DNA of 14,194 nucleotides, taken from Lachnospiraceae bacterium UBA7729 (lineage in GTDB: Bacteria > Bacillota > Clostridia > Lachnospirales > Lachnospiraceae). A program made the position numbers and the translations under genes. The notes under the pieces were generated by a model. It worked only from the letters and a program-made list of their open reading frames with translations. It was not told the DNA's origin and did not search any database. The stretch covers positions 1-14,194 of the forward strand of contig DLFD01000095.1 in assembly GCA_002482005.1 (NCBI GenBank), read 5' to 3'. Positions within the stretch are counted from its first letter, which is position 1; each line of letters opens with the position of its first letter. Positions 1 through 7,124 of the stretch are shown piece after piece.

Positions 1-572
1 GTGATGCCGAGTTGGTTGACGTCCTGAATGAAGGCATCATCCGATTCAGCCGGATTTAATACCCTTTTGACATAGTCGAGAAAATTCCTGAGCGGCTTGT
101 CAATATCATCTTTTATGCCTTCTGTACTGAGAAATATCAGACTTGTACCATCTGCAAGTTCCACGGATCTATCCAGTCTGTTGTAACGACGAAAATCGTA
201 AAGATGTCCTTTCTTATCAAAGACGGCAAAAGGACATATAAAGATGACATAAGTGGGCTGAAGATAACGATAGTCCATACTTGCGTATGATTGTTCGATG
301 TCCAGGACACTGTTGTAATATCGGGCTCTTTTCGGCAGGTATGCGTCCGAAGTTACCTGCATCTCGAGGTCGAAGAGATGTCTTCCGTCACGGGCCATTA
401 CATCAAGACGGATTCCCTTGGAATCATAGCTGTTCTGGATGCTTTTCTCAGCTTCTATATACTGTATATCACCAATTTCCTCATCTGGAAAGATGCGGGA
501 CAGAAGTTCCATACAAAGGGGCTTGTTGCTTTCCAGGATCTTTGTGAACATGAAATTGTTGCTGATCTTCAT
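1..572 (-). CDS. Rpn-family recombination-promoting nuclease / PD-(D/E)XK transposase, 3' end beyond window
   Basis: Reading the complement gives 190 codons from ATG 572-570 to the window edge without a stop, so the C-terminus lies outside. The protein begins MKISNNFMFTKIL and contains GIRLDV (D57) followed by FDLEMQ (E70, Q72). This D...ExQ layout with YVIFICPF downstream is the core of the PD-(D/E)XK nuclease family transposases (Rpn / PF12784 type), DNA endonucleases linked to recombination. Family members usually have 8-15 residues before the ISNNFMF-like segment, often ending in a TWEEL-like stretch. Here SNTWAE sits upstream in frame, but no ATG, GTG or TTG start precedes it. The native start therefore seems to have been lost, and ATG 572 has only a weak purine-rich RBS. 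Whether it is expressed is uncertain. Family assignment is strong; intactness is not known. Confidence 0.82.
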   Translation of the reverse strand, partial: MKISNNFMFTKILESNKPLCMELLSRIFPDEEIGDIQYIEAEKSIQNSYDSKGIRLDVMARDGRHLFDLEMQVTSDAYLPKRARYYNSVLDIEQSYASMDYRYLQPTYVIFICPFAVFDKKGHLYDFRRYNRLDRSVELADGTSLIFLSTEGIKDDIDKPLRNFLDYVKRVLNPAESDDAFIQDVNQLGI

Positions 573-599
573 CTCTGCCCATGTGTTGCTGAGGTCAGC

Positions 600-941
600 C
601 GGAGCGCTCCCTTGTGGGGAAAAGCTATCAGAAGTGCCGATGAATCTGCCGGGGCGGACGGATACGAGGAAGACAGTGCAGACGGATACGGCGATGCTGA
701 TTCTCTGCTGGATGCTTTCCTGAACGATGAGATTCCGGCTGTTCTTCCGGACACCGGCAAATCTTACTACTTCAGCGACCTGTACGGAGAGAACAGCACA
801 TTCCTTCCGCCGGAGGACGGCGACAGGCTTGATCTTGACAACGATGGCGAGCCGGAGCAGATCCTCAGAAAGCTCTGGCTGGGTGAGTCGGTGATCGCCG
901 GAACGGAGTTCTGGCTGTATCAGGAATCGTCGGAGCAGTGA
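600..941 (+). pseudogene. Remnant of a secreted acidic protein (5' end and probably 3' end lost)
   Basis: The plus-strand frame ending at TGA 939-941 encodes an acidic segment with EIPAVLPDTGKSYYFSDL and then DGDRLDLDNDGEPEQIL. This resembles a family of secreted lipoproteins common in Lachnospiraceae, in which a YFSDL motif precedes a LDNDGEDEL calcium-loop-like motif; that family recognition is from memory. No signal peptide or plausible start with an RBS lies in front of it. Further upstream the frame runs antisense to the Rpn transposase gene, so the open frame from about 291 to 600 is not part of this gene. In the family, conserved sequence normally continues well past the DNDGE motif; here the frame diverges and stops within about 35 residues. 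The left boundary (about 600) is approximate. Confidence 0.55.
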
Positions 942-986
942 CATCCGAGAGTCTTCTTTGATCCTGTCTATATATGTTGCTTAGAC

Positions 987-1012
987 CACGGAATTTTTTC
1001 CGTGTTTTTTTT
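987..1012 (+). terminator. Rho-independent terminator
   Basis: A perfect 7-bp stem (CACGGAA 987-993 with TTCCGTG 998-1004) has a TTTT loop and is followed by eight T (1005-1012). It terminates plus-strand transcription after the truncated secreted-protein gene and insulates hcp. Confidence 0.85.
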
Positions 1013-1112
1013 ATGATAAGAAAGATGGAAACAAAAGGTTCGCCTGGCGGCCGGAAAAGGATGCCAGGAAGATATGGATCAGAGAAGCTTCAGGATCATT
1101 CGGGAGGTTGTC

Positions 1113-2753
1113 ATGGAGAATAAGATGTTCTGTTTTCAGTGTCAGGAAACTGCAGGCTGCAAGGGCTGCACGGCCGCCGGTGTCTGCGGCAAGAAACCGG
1201 AAGTCGCAAGGATGCAGGATCTGCTTGTCTGGGTCACCAAGGGATTGTCCGCTGTAGCGACAAAGCTTCGCGAAGAGGGAAAGGGCGATAAGGTCTCTGC
1301 GGAGGTCAATCATCTTGTGACAGTTAATCTCTTTGCAACGATCACCAATGCAAACTTTGACCTTGAGTCCATCAGGGCGCGCGTGAAGGCGACTCTGTCC
1401 GTAAAGGAAGGCCTTCTCGCGCAGGTAAAAGACAAGGCGTCCCTGCCCCAGGCAGCGACCTGGAACGGAGCGGAGGATGACTTTGACGCGGTAGCAGCGA
1501 CTGTCGGAGTCCTTTCCACCAGGGATGAGGATATCCGCTCTCTCCGTGAGCTGATCACCTATGGCCTGAAGGGACTTGCAGCATATACCAAGCATGCCAA
1601 TGCTCTGCTGAAGGATGATGAGGATGTGGATATCTTCATCCAGAAGGCGCTGACCCAGACGCTTGACGACTCTCTTACGGTGAACGATCTGGTCGCTCTG
1701 ACCCTTGAGACCGGCAAGTACGGAGTTCAGGGGATGGCAGATCTTGACGCTGCCAACACCGGCGCCTACGGCAACCCGGAAGTGACGAAAGTCGACATCG
1801 GAGTCAGAAAGAACCCAGGGATCCTCATATCCGGACACGACCTCAGGGATCTGGAGATGCTTCTCGAGCAGACTCAGGGCACAGGAGTCGATGTCTATAC
1901 CCACTCCGAGATGCTGCCTGCCCACTATTATCCGTTCTTCAAAAAGTATCCGAACTTCGCTGGCAACTACGGCAATGCATGGTGGAAGCAGAAGGAGGAA
2001 TTCGAGAGCTTTAACGGTCCGATCCTCATGACCACCAACTGCATCGTTCCGCCGAAGGATTCCTACAAGGGACGTCTGTTCACCACCGGCGCCGCAGGCT
2101 ATCCGGGAGTAAAGCACATCGACGCTCCCTACGGACAGGAGAAGGACTTCTCCGAGATCATCGAGATGGCAAAGAAGTGCCCGGCCCCGACCGAGATCGA
2201 GACCGGTGAGATCGTCGGAGGCTTTGCTCACGAACAGGTATTTGCTTTGGCGGACAAGGTCGTGGAGGCTGTGAAGTCCGGCGCGATCCGCAAGTTTGTC
2301 GTCATGGCTGGCTGCGACGGAAGACAGAAGTCCAGAGAGTACTACAGGGAGTTCGCGGAGAGACTGCCGAAGGATGTTGTGATCCTGACCGCAGGCTGCG
2401 CGAAGTATAAGTACAACAAGCTTGACCTCGGAGACATCGGAGGAATCCCGAGACTGCTCGATGCAGGGCAGTGCAACGATTCCTACTCCCTTGCCCTGAT
2501 CGCCCTGAAGCTGAAGGAGATCTTCGGACTTGACGATATCAACAAGCTGCCGCTTGCCTTCAACATCGCCTGGTATGAGCAGAAGGCCGTCATCGTTCTT
2601 CTTGCCCTTCTGTATCTTGGCGTCAGGAACATCCATCTCGGACCGACCCTGCCGGCGTTCCTTTCTCCGAATGTTGCGAAGGTCCTGGTCGATAACTTCG
2701 GCATCGCAGGCATCACGAATGTCGACGATGACCTGAAGATCCTGGTCGGCTGA
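1113..2753 (+). CDS. hcp: Hybrid cluster protein (hydroxylamine reductase), class I
   Basis: This 546-residue cytoplasmic iron-sulfur protein belongs to the Hcp family, which reduces hydroxylamine to ammonia in vitro and is linked to NO and nitrosative stress defence in anaerobes. The N-terminus carries Cys7, Cys10, Cys19 and Cys25 (C-X2-C-X8-C-X5-C), the class I pattern for the cubane cluster; an extra Cys16 lies between them. All expected hybrid-cluster ligands are visible: H242 (GHDL), E266 (HSEML), C310 (TTNC), C401 (AGCDG), C429 (TAGCAKYKYN), C454 (GQCND), E489 and K491 (WYEQKAV). The order and spacing match the Desulfovibrio enzyme. The start at 1113 is preferred because GGGAGG (1102-1107) is correctly spaced; an in-frame ATG at 1074 would add 13 residues not expected in the family. 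Its own promoter was not identified. A small Cys-rich ORF overlaps its stop codon. Confidence 0.97.
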   Translation: MENKMFCFQCQETAGCKGCTAAGVCGKKPEVARMQDLLVWVTKGLSAVATKLREEGKGDKVSAEVNHLVTVNLFATITNANFDLESIRARVKATLSVKEGLLAQVKDKASLPQAATWNGAEDDFDAVAATVGVLSTRDEDIRSLRELITYGLKGLAAYTKHANALLKDDEDVDIFIQKALTQTLDDSLTVNDLVALTLETGKYGVQGMADLDAANTGAYGNPEVTKVDIGVRKNPGILISGHDLRDLEMLLEQTQGTGVDVYTHSEMLPAHYYPFFKKYPNFAGNYGNAWWKQKEEFESFNGPILMTTNCIVPPKDSYKGRLFTTGAAGYPGVKHIDAPYGQEKDFSEIIEMAKKCPAPTEIETGEIVGGFAHEQVFALADKVVEAVKSGAIRKFVVMAGCDGRQKSREYYREFAERLPKDVVILTAGCAKYKYNKLDLGDIGGIPRLLDAGQCNDSYSLALIALKLKEIFGLDDINKLPLAFNIAWYEQKAVIVLLALLYLGVRNIHLGPTLPAFLSPNVAKVLVDNFGIAGITNVDDDLKILVG

Positions 2754-2971
2754 TGGACCTGTATGATCCGGACCACTGTCCATGCAGACGGACATGTGTG
2801 AGACATGGAAACTGTGACGCCTGCAGGGCACATCATCGCGGGAACGTCAAAGTGCCTTATGTAAAATGTGAACAGCTGTATGTAAAATCCCTGGGCAAAA
2901 GTCTGGAAAGGTTGACACATCTTTCTTCTGCTATTAAAGTTTATGGTAAAGGTACAGATAATTCTTCATAA
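2753..2971 (+). CDS. Small Cys/His-rich protein coupled to hcp
   Basis: The ATG overlaps the hcp stop codon by one base (TGATG), which suggests translational coupling. The 72-residue product begins MDLYDPDHCPCRRTCVRHG and continues NCDACRAHH, giving six cysteines counting the later KCEQ, and several histidines, arranged like a small metal-binding protein. It resembles a group of short clostridial proteins with C-x-C...C-x-RHG-x-C-x2-C-x3-HH motifs and no assigned function; this resemblance is from memory. The motif-bearing part ends near residue 43. The remaining tail is low in features and overlaps the promoter of the next gene, so the ancestral protein may have been shorter. A role in metal or iron-sulfur handling alongside Hcp is only a guess. 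Confidence 0.6.
   Translation: MDLYDPDHCPCRRTCVRHGNCDACRAHHRGNVKVPYVKCEQLYVKSLGKSLERLTHLSSAIKVYGKGTDNSS
2912..2940 (+). promoter_or_regulatory. Sigma-A-type promoter for the secreted protein gene
   Basis: A perfect -35 box TTGACA (2912-2917) is separated by 17 bp from TAAAGT (2935-2940), a 4/6 match to the -10 consensus. It lies 44 bp before the ATG of the following secreted protein, inside the 3' part of the small Cys-rich ORF. Confidence 0.6.
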
Positions 2972-2983
2972 CAGGAGGGAAGT

Positions 2984-3700
2984 ATGAGAAAACTGAATGC
3001 AGTAAGCAGGGCAAAGTATCTGCTGACGGGGCTTTTCATGGCGATGCTCATCCTTATGATGCTGCCGGTGACAGCCCATGCGAAGACTGTTGCCTGGAAC
3101 ATTAATTACTACAACCAGGCGAACAAAACAGTTCAGAAGTACCGGCTGAACCATCAGATCTTTTTCGATGGCAGACTGGATAAATACCCGTCATCGAAGT
3201 ATAAGATCACGGGTATCAGGGTAGCGAACCCGAAGATCCTGAGCGCCAAGGCAGGCAAGTCAGAGTACGGGAACAAATATGGCGTCTGCCTGGATGTCAC
3301 CGTGAAGAGAGCCGGCAGGACGACGATCACCTACAAAGTGAAGGAGAAGGCAGGCAGGAAGCGCACATATTCCTACAAGGTCAAAGCCAGGGCCTACAAG
3401 TATCAGAATGGACTTGCTTCCCTGAAGATCGGAAAGAAACAGCTTGCCCCGCTTTTCAAGGAAGCCGATACGGCAACATACAGCAGACCGGGGAAGGCAA
3501 TCACGGGAAAACTGTCAGTGAAAGCAAAGAAGGGATGGAAGATCGATACGATCCTTTATTACAACGGCGGAAAAGACGGATTCGTCAAAAACGGAGCGAA
3601 GATCAATGTGAAGGCTGGCAAGTTAGGATCCCTGTTCATTCACATGACGGAGAAGAAGACAGGCATGAATCATTACTACTTCATCATTCTGGAAACTTAA
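2984..3700 (+). CDS. Secreted basic protein with possible Ig-like fold, function unknown
   Basis: The product has 238 residues. The first 33 form a classic signal peptide: a basic N-terminus, a hydrophobic stretch at about residues 12-30 and an AHA cleavage site before KTVAW. The mature part is strongly lysine-rich. Residues about 75-135 (ITGIRVANPKIL, then AGRTTITYKVKEKAG) have the alternating pattern of bacterial Ig-like (BIG2-type) beta-sandwich repeats. A second beta-rich segment follows to the end, finishing with HYYFIIL. There is no LPXTG anchor, transmembrane helix or catalytic motif. AGGAGG at 2973-2978, 5 bp before ATG 2984, fixes the start. The gene has its own promoter and terminator, so it is monocistronic. 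Secretion is well supported; the Ig-like assignment is tentative, and cell-wall binding through the positive charge is inference. Confidence 0.85.
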   Translation: MRKLNAVSRAKYLLTGLFMAMLILMMLPVTAHAKTVAWNINYYNQANKTVQKYRLNHQIFFDGRLDKYPSSKYKITGIRVANPKILSAKAGKSEYGNKYGVCLDVTVKRAGRTTITYKVKEKAGRKRTYSYKVKARAYKYQNGLASLKIGKKQLAPLFKEADTATYSRPGKAITGKLSVKAKKGWKIDTILYYNGGKDGFVKNGAKINVKAGKLGSLFIHMTEKKTGMNHYYFIILET

Positions 3701-3757
3701 TAATTCTGACGGTGGATAGATCCTCCCGTAATTCGGAAAAAGATACCTGAAAGACAG

Positions 3758-3801
3758 AAAAAGAGATGCCCGAAGCGTGAAACATCGGGGCATCTCTTTT
3801 T
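3758..3801 (+). terminator. Strong bidirectional-type terminator
   Basis: AAAAAGAGATGCCC (3758-3771) pairs perfectly with GGGCATCTCTTTTT (3788-3801). The stem is flanked by A-rich sequence on the left and T-rich sequence on the right, so it can stop transcription on both strands. It follows the secreted-protein gene. Confidence 0.88.
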
Positions 3802-3879
3802 CTTTGTCTGTTTCCGGCATCCGCATTGTGCTACTATATGTTTAATTAAGTATGGCAGTACATCGGAAAGGGGACTGTT

Positions 3880-5769
3880 ATGTATAAGGACGGAAAGATA
3901 CTGTTCGGAAAAAGCGGAGAGGAAGGCGTATTCCTGAATCTCTCCATGGCCAACCGCCATGGCCTGATCTCAGGCGCGACCGGAACCGGAAAGACCGTGA
4001 GCCTGAAAGTGCTGGCTGAATCATTTTCAGACGCGGGGGTACCGGTATTTCTGGCGGACATCAAGGGAGATCTCGGATCGATCGCCCAGGTCGGAGCAGA
4101 TGAGAAGCATGTAACGGAGAGAGTCACATCGATGAAGCTCGATGCGGACGGCTTCCAGTACCGGAAGTATCCGACGGCTTTCTGGGACGTCTACGGGGAG
4201 AAGGGAATGCCGCTCCGGACGACCATCTCGGAGATGGGACCGCTCCTGCTTGCTCGTGTGCTCGGCATCAATGACCTTCAGACCGATATCCTGAACGTCG
4301 TCTTCCGGATCGCCGATGATCAGGGCCTTCTCCTGATCGACACCAAAGACCTCAAGGCGATGCTGAACTATGTCGACGAGCACCATAAGGAATATGAGGC
4401 GGACTACGGCAAGATCTCGCCGGCATCGATCGCCGCGATCCTGAGAGCCGTCGTATCGCTGGAGACACAGGGAGCCGATCAGTTCTTCGGGGAGCCAGCG
4501 CTCAGCATCACGGACCTTCTTCAGCAGGAGAATGGCCAGGGACTGATCTCTGTGCTTGACTGCAGGAAGCTGATCCTCCACCCGGATATGTACTCGACGC
4601 TGCTTCTGTGGATGCTCTCCGAGCTCTACCAGATGCTGCCGGAGGTTGGCGATATGCCGAAGCCGAAGCTGGCCTTCTTCTTCGATGAAGCTCATATGCT
4701 CTTCGATAATGCTTCGAAGGACCTTCTGCAGAAGATCGAGCAGACGATCAAACTGATCCGCTCCAAGGGAGTCGGGATCTTCTTTGTGACGCAGAATCCA
4801 GGTGACATTCCGGAAGGCATCATGGGCCAGCTCGGAAACAAGATCCAGCATGCGCTGCACGCTTATTCTCCGAAAGAGCTGAAGCAGGTGAAAGCAGCGG
4901 CGGAGACATACAGGCCGAATCCGGCATTTGATACCGAAGAGGCAATCCAGAACCTGGCGACCGGCGAAGCAGTTGTCTCCTTCCTGGATGAGAAGGGAAT
5001 CCCGGGAATGGCAGAGAAGGTCCAGGTCCTTCCGCCTCAGTCCTTTAACGGGACCGCGGATGACAGCCTGCGTGACCAGCTGATCAAGGGCAGCCTCATG
5101 TATTCGAAGTATGCGAATGCGGTCGACCGGGACAGCGCATATGAATTCCTGCAGAGATATCAGGTAGGCGGAGACGCAGGGCAGACAGGCCAGCCGGCTG
5201 GAGTCCCGGGACAGGGACAGTATGACCAGCCGCAGGGAATGCCGGGTCAGGCGCCGTATGGCCAGCCGCAGGGAATGCCGGGGCAGGTGCCGTACGGCCA
5301 GGTGGCTGGAGTCCCGGGTCAGGGGCAGACGCCGTATGGTCAGCAGCAGGGAATGCCGGGACAGGTGCCGTACGGCCAGGCGCAGTATGCCCAGGGTCAG
5401 TACGGACAGCCGGACTACAGCCAGGCCCAGTACGGCACGGAGTGGCGCTATGGTCAGCCGGACCCGGCGGCCGCCCAGAAGGCGGCGCAGCAGGCCCGCG
5501 AGGCCCAGAAGCTGGCGGAGAGGCAGCAGAGGGAGGCCCAGAAAGCTCTTGAGAAGCAGCAGGCAGCCGCCCAGAAGGCTCTCGAGAAAGAGGAGAAGCG
5601 CAAGAAACAGGAGATGGCGAAAGTCGCGAGGTCCATCACCGGAACGGTCGGCAGGCAGCTTGGCAAGACGGTCGGCAAGTCGATCGGCGGGTCCTTTGGA
5701 AAAACGCTCGGAGGAAATGTCGGGGCCCAGCTTGGAAGAAGCCTTCTCGGAACTTTGTTTAAGTTCTGA
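3880..5769 (+). CDS. HerA-like helicase / DUF853 P-loop ATPase with extended C-terminus
   Basis: This 629-residue P-loop ATPase is of the HerA/FtsK superfamily, DUF853 (YjgR-like) type. Walker A is GATGTGKT (32-39), Walker B is KLAFFFDEAH (263-272; D269, E270), and a polar sensor-like segment FFVTQNPGD lies at 301-309. The ATPase core spans about 1-430. It is followed by a low-complexity Gln/Gly/Pro/Tyr region (about 436-525) of near-repeats of a 12-residue GMPGQ-x-PYGQ unit, an Ala/Gln/Glu/Lys-rich predicted coiled coil (about 528-583), and a tail with glycine every fourth residue (591-619). The family is known for ATP-driven motors but the cellular role of DUF853 is not established. AAGGGGA at 3868-3874 supports the start. 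It appears monocistronic, downstream of a strong terminator. Confidence 0.92.
   Translation: MYKDGKILFGKSGEEGVFLNLSMANRHGLISGATGTGKTVSLKVLAESFSDAGVPVFLADIKGDLGSIAQVGADEKHVTERVTSMKLDADGFQYRKYPTAFWDVYGEKGMPLRTTISEMGPLLLARVLGINDLQTDILNVVFRIADDQGLLLIDTKDLKAMLNYVDEHHKEYEADYGKISPASIAAILRAVVSLETQGADQFFGEPALSITDLLQQENGQGLISVLDCRKLILHPDMYSTLLLWMLSELYQMLPEVGDMPKPKLAFFFDEAHMLFDNASKDLLQKIEQTIKLIRSKGVGIFFVTQNPGDIPEGIMGQLGNKIQHALHAYSPKELKQVKAAAETYRPNPAFDTEEAIQNLATGEAVVSFLDEKGIPGMAEKVQVLPPQSFNGTADDSLRDQLIKGSLMYSKYANAVDRDSAYEFLQRYQVGGDAGQTGQPAGVPGQGQYDQPQGMPGQAPYGQPQGMPGQVPYGQVAGVPGQGQTPYGQQQGMPGQVPYGQAQYAQGQYGQPDYSQAQYGTEWRYGQPDPAAAQKAAQQAREAQKLAERQQREAQKALEKQQAAAQKALEKEEKRKKQEMAKVARSITGTVGRQLGKTVGKSIGGSFGKTLGGNVGAQLGRSLLGTLFKF
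5185..5439 (+). repeat. In-frame 36-bp-type tandem repeats in the HerA-like gene
   Basis: Imperfect units encode G(M/V)PGQ-x-PYGQ with two variable residues. They begin near residue 441 and recur at 453, 465, 477 and 491, a period of 12 residues with one unit of 14. They decay into AQYAQGQYGQPDYSQAQYG. The DNA repeats are not identical, so the array is old or under selection for composition rather than freshly duplicated. Confidence 0.8.
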
Positions 5770-5939
5770 TGAGACAGGTAAAAGTTGACAGGGAGCTTCT
5801 GGAGAAAAGGATCCGGAAAGTGGCCGCAGGGTCATGGGAGGAAGACCGCGCGAGGAAGCCGAAAAGTTTGTGGACTACAGCGATATGGCGAATGCCAGAC
5901 TGGTCCTTGCCTGCTCAGGAGAGGCACACCTGGTCCTGA
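5769..5939 (+). CDS. Short ORF overlapping the HerA-like stop; possibly a truncated gene
   Basis: An ATG overlaps the TGA of the preceding gene by one base and opens a 56-codon frame. The first 30 residues (MRQVKVDRELLEKRIRK, then VAAGSWEEDRARK) look like a charged helical protein. The rest is Trp-rich and reads out of frame across the istA remnant, so it is unlikely to be native. The simplest reading is the 5' end of a gene that was coupled to the HerA-like ATPase and was cut when the IS21 material arrived. There is no clear RBS. I do not recognise the protein. Confidence 0.25.
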   Translation: MRQVKVDRELLEKRIRKVAAGSWEEDRARKPKSLWTTAIWRMPDWSLPAQERHTWS

Positions 5940-6682
5940 AGGATATCTTCGAGTACATTGGAGGCGTTCCGCCGCTTCTGGTCTTCGACAATGCGACAGG
6001 CGTTGGAAGACGGATCTTCGATGAGGTTCATGAGACGGATTACAAGAAGCTGAGACCGATCCGGGAACTCTTCGAGGAGGATAGAAAGGCCTTCCTACGG
6101 CTTCCTCCAAAATCAATGGACATCGTTTCTTATGACTGGTATTCCGCGGATGGCTATGGAAAGGTATGCATCGACAAGAAACACTACTACTCTACCAGAC
6201 CGGAGAACCACAACCAGAAGGTGCTTGTCGGTAAAAGGGCGCATTACATCGACATCATCAATCCGAATGGCTCCGTACTGGTACGTCATCGCCGCGAGTA
6301 CTCAGATATCCGCACAGACCAGTCTGACTACAGCACGACGATAGAAGTCCTTGCCCGCAACTCAGGCGCATGGATGAACAACGGGGTTCGGCTCAGCCTG
6401 ACCGATCCGCTTCGGGACTACATGGATAGCCTGGAGAGACGTGCCCGCAAGGCTAAGATCCAGCTCCTCGCAGACCTGAACAGAGAGTATGGCTATCAGG
6501 CGGCCATCAAGGCGATGGATATGGCCCTTGCCAGCAATGGCGAGATTCACCGTTCCGATGCCAGGATCCTTGCTGAACGCATCACCGGATATGGGATCGA
6601 TACCCCTCCGGATACCGGTCCTTCCCTTAAGGTGTATGACGATGCGTTCCTTCCAGAAGAAAGCAGGGGTGATGCGGTATGA
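5834..6682 (+). pseudogene. istA: IS21-family transposase IstA, N-terminally truncated with internal deletion
   Basis: The 282-codon frame matches the second half of IstA DDE transposases: DIFEYIGGVPPLLVFDNATG with the second catalytic Asp (D52 of this frame), then LFEEDRKAF, YGKVCIDKKHYYSTRPENH, the KVLVGKRAHYI beta-barrel segment and DARILAERITGYGIDTPP near the end. The HTH and first catalytic Asp are absent. EVHETD runs straight into YKKLRPIRELF near 6041, where family members have roughly 65-70 further residues. Those normally include the FCNPxSGxEKGNVE region with the catalytic Glu. Two of the three catalytic acids are therefore missing and the protein cannot be an active transposase. 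The reading frame is nevertheless open across the internal deletion. The nominal ATG at 5834 is arbitrary. Confidence 0.85.
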
Positions 6683-6767
6683 TGACGGCAAAGGAACAGA
6701 ATGAACTGGATGAACAGATGGCCGCTGCCATGATACCAGAAAGTTTGCTCTTGACGAAATACATCCA
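5834..6767 (+). mobile_element. IS21-family insertion sequence remnant (partial istA plus istB stub)
   Basis: The segment carries the C-terminal half of an IS21-type IstA and the first codons of IstB in the normal overlapping order, but not the IstA N-terminus, most of IstB or a recognisable right terminus. The left boundary lies somewhere between about 5790 and 5885 and the right boundary near 6765, where MATE-like coding sequence begins. Confidence 0.75.
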
Positions 6768-6801
6768 GATGCCAGATATGACGCTGTCAGCGTGTTCATA
6801 G
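6679..6801 (+). pseudogene. istB: IstB (IS21 helper ATPase) N-terminal stub
   Basis: An ATG overlapping the istA stop (ATGATG 6679-6684) begins MMTAKEQNELDEQM and reaches SLLLTK near residue 27. This resembles the first residues of IstB proteins, which follow istA with the same overlap. The frame then loses similarity and stops at 6799-6801. No P-loop ATPase domain remains. The assignment rests on position plus a short match. Confidence 0.5.
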
Positions 6802-7007
6802 CTTCATGGTGCTTCTCTCTGCCGCCTGCCCTTCTGGGCACTTTTGTCTTCAGATGGCCGGTCATGGTGGTTTATATAGTGATGTGTGCAGACGAGATCG
6901 TCAAGCTTCCGTGGATCCGGCCAAGATATAATAAATATCTGTGGCTGAAGAATCTGACGAGAGAGGAAAAAGAGGAGAAAGGTACCGAATATCAACCACC
7001 GGTTTGA
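6768..7007 (+). pseudogene. C-terminal fragment of a MATE-family efflux transporter
   Basis: From DARYDAVSV (the usual GGDTR-like segment of MATE proteins), the frame continues FSLPPALLGTFVF, WPVMVVYIVMCADEIVK, and YLWLKNLT before TGA 7005-7007. This hydrophobic helix, short loop, acid/lysine helix and basic W-x-x-N-L-T ending is typical of the last about 80 residues of clostridial MATE multidrug or cation antiporters. About 370 N-terminal residues are missing and the IS21 remnant sits directly upstream, so insertion followed by deletion removed the rest. The frame has no stop within the fragment, suggesting a fairly recent loss. A GTG at 6792 could start a 71-residue ORF but no RBS supports it. 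Confidence 0.72.
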
Positions 7008-7013
7008 TATGCT

Positions 7014-7058
7014 ACCCCCAAGTAGGACACTGAAGTGAAACCACTTGGGGGTGTTTTT
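7014..7058 (+). terminator. Long-stem hairpin with T-tract, probable terminator of the MATE gene
   Basis: ACCCCCAAGT (7014-7023) pairs perfectly with ACTTGGGGGT (7043-7052), followed by G and five T. The 19-nt loop contains a small inner inverted repeat (CACT-GA-AGTG). It lies 7 bp after the MATE stop codon. Confidence 0.65.
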
Positions 7059-7124
7059 ATGTCCGGAAAGGATCCTGCAGATATATCTTTCCCGCAGAAT
7101 GATTACAAGCATTACATCATATAT

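Noticed and set aside
291..600. Plus-strand open frame leading into the secreted-protein remnant
   Set aside because: This part is antisense to the clearly recognisable Rpn transposase and carries no signal peptide or family motif; only the part after about 600 looks genuinely coding.
1012..1017. TATGAT as a -10 box for hcp
   Set aside because: No acceptable -35 element lies 16-18 bp upstream, since that position falls inside the terminator stem.
1011..2831. Long open frame (about 600 codons) on the minus strand opposite hcp
   Set aside because: Hcp on the plus strand has every catalytic ligand and an RBS. The antisense frame shows no domain, has Leu/Val/Asp-rich shadow composition and results from codon bias.
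5185..5439. Repeat array considered as CRISPR-like
   Set aside because: The units are in frame within a protein, diverge from each other and have no spacers; they are a coding tandem repeat.
5222..5788. Arg/Ser-rich plus-strand frame inside the HerA-like gene
   Set aside because: It is an out-of-frame reading of the PGQ repeats and coiled coil; no RBS and highly biased composition.
4027..5835. Long open frame (about 600 codons) on the minus strand opposite the HerA-like gene
   Set aside because: It mirrors the plus-strand repeats as Arg/Leu-rich low complexity and has no start signal or recognisable motif; a shadow frame.
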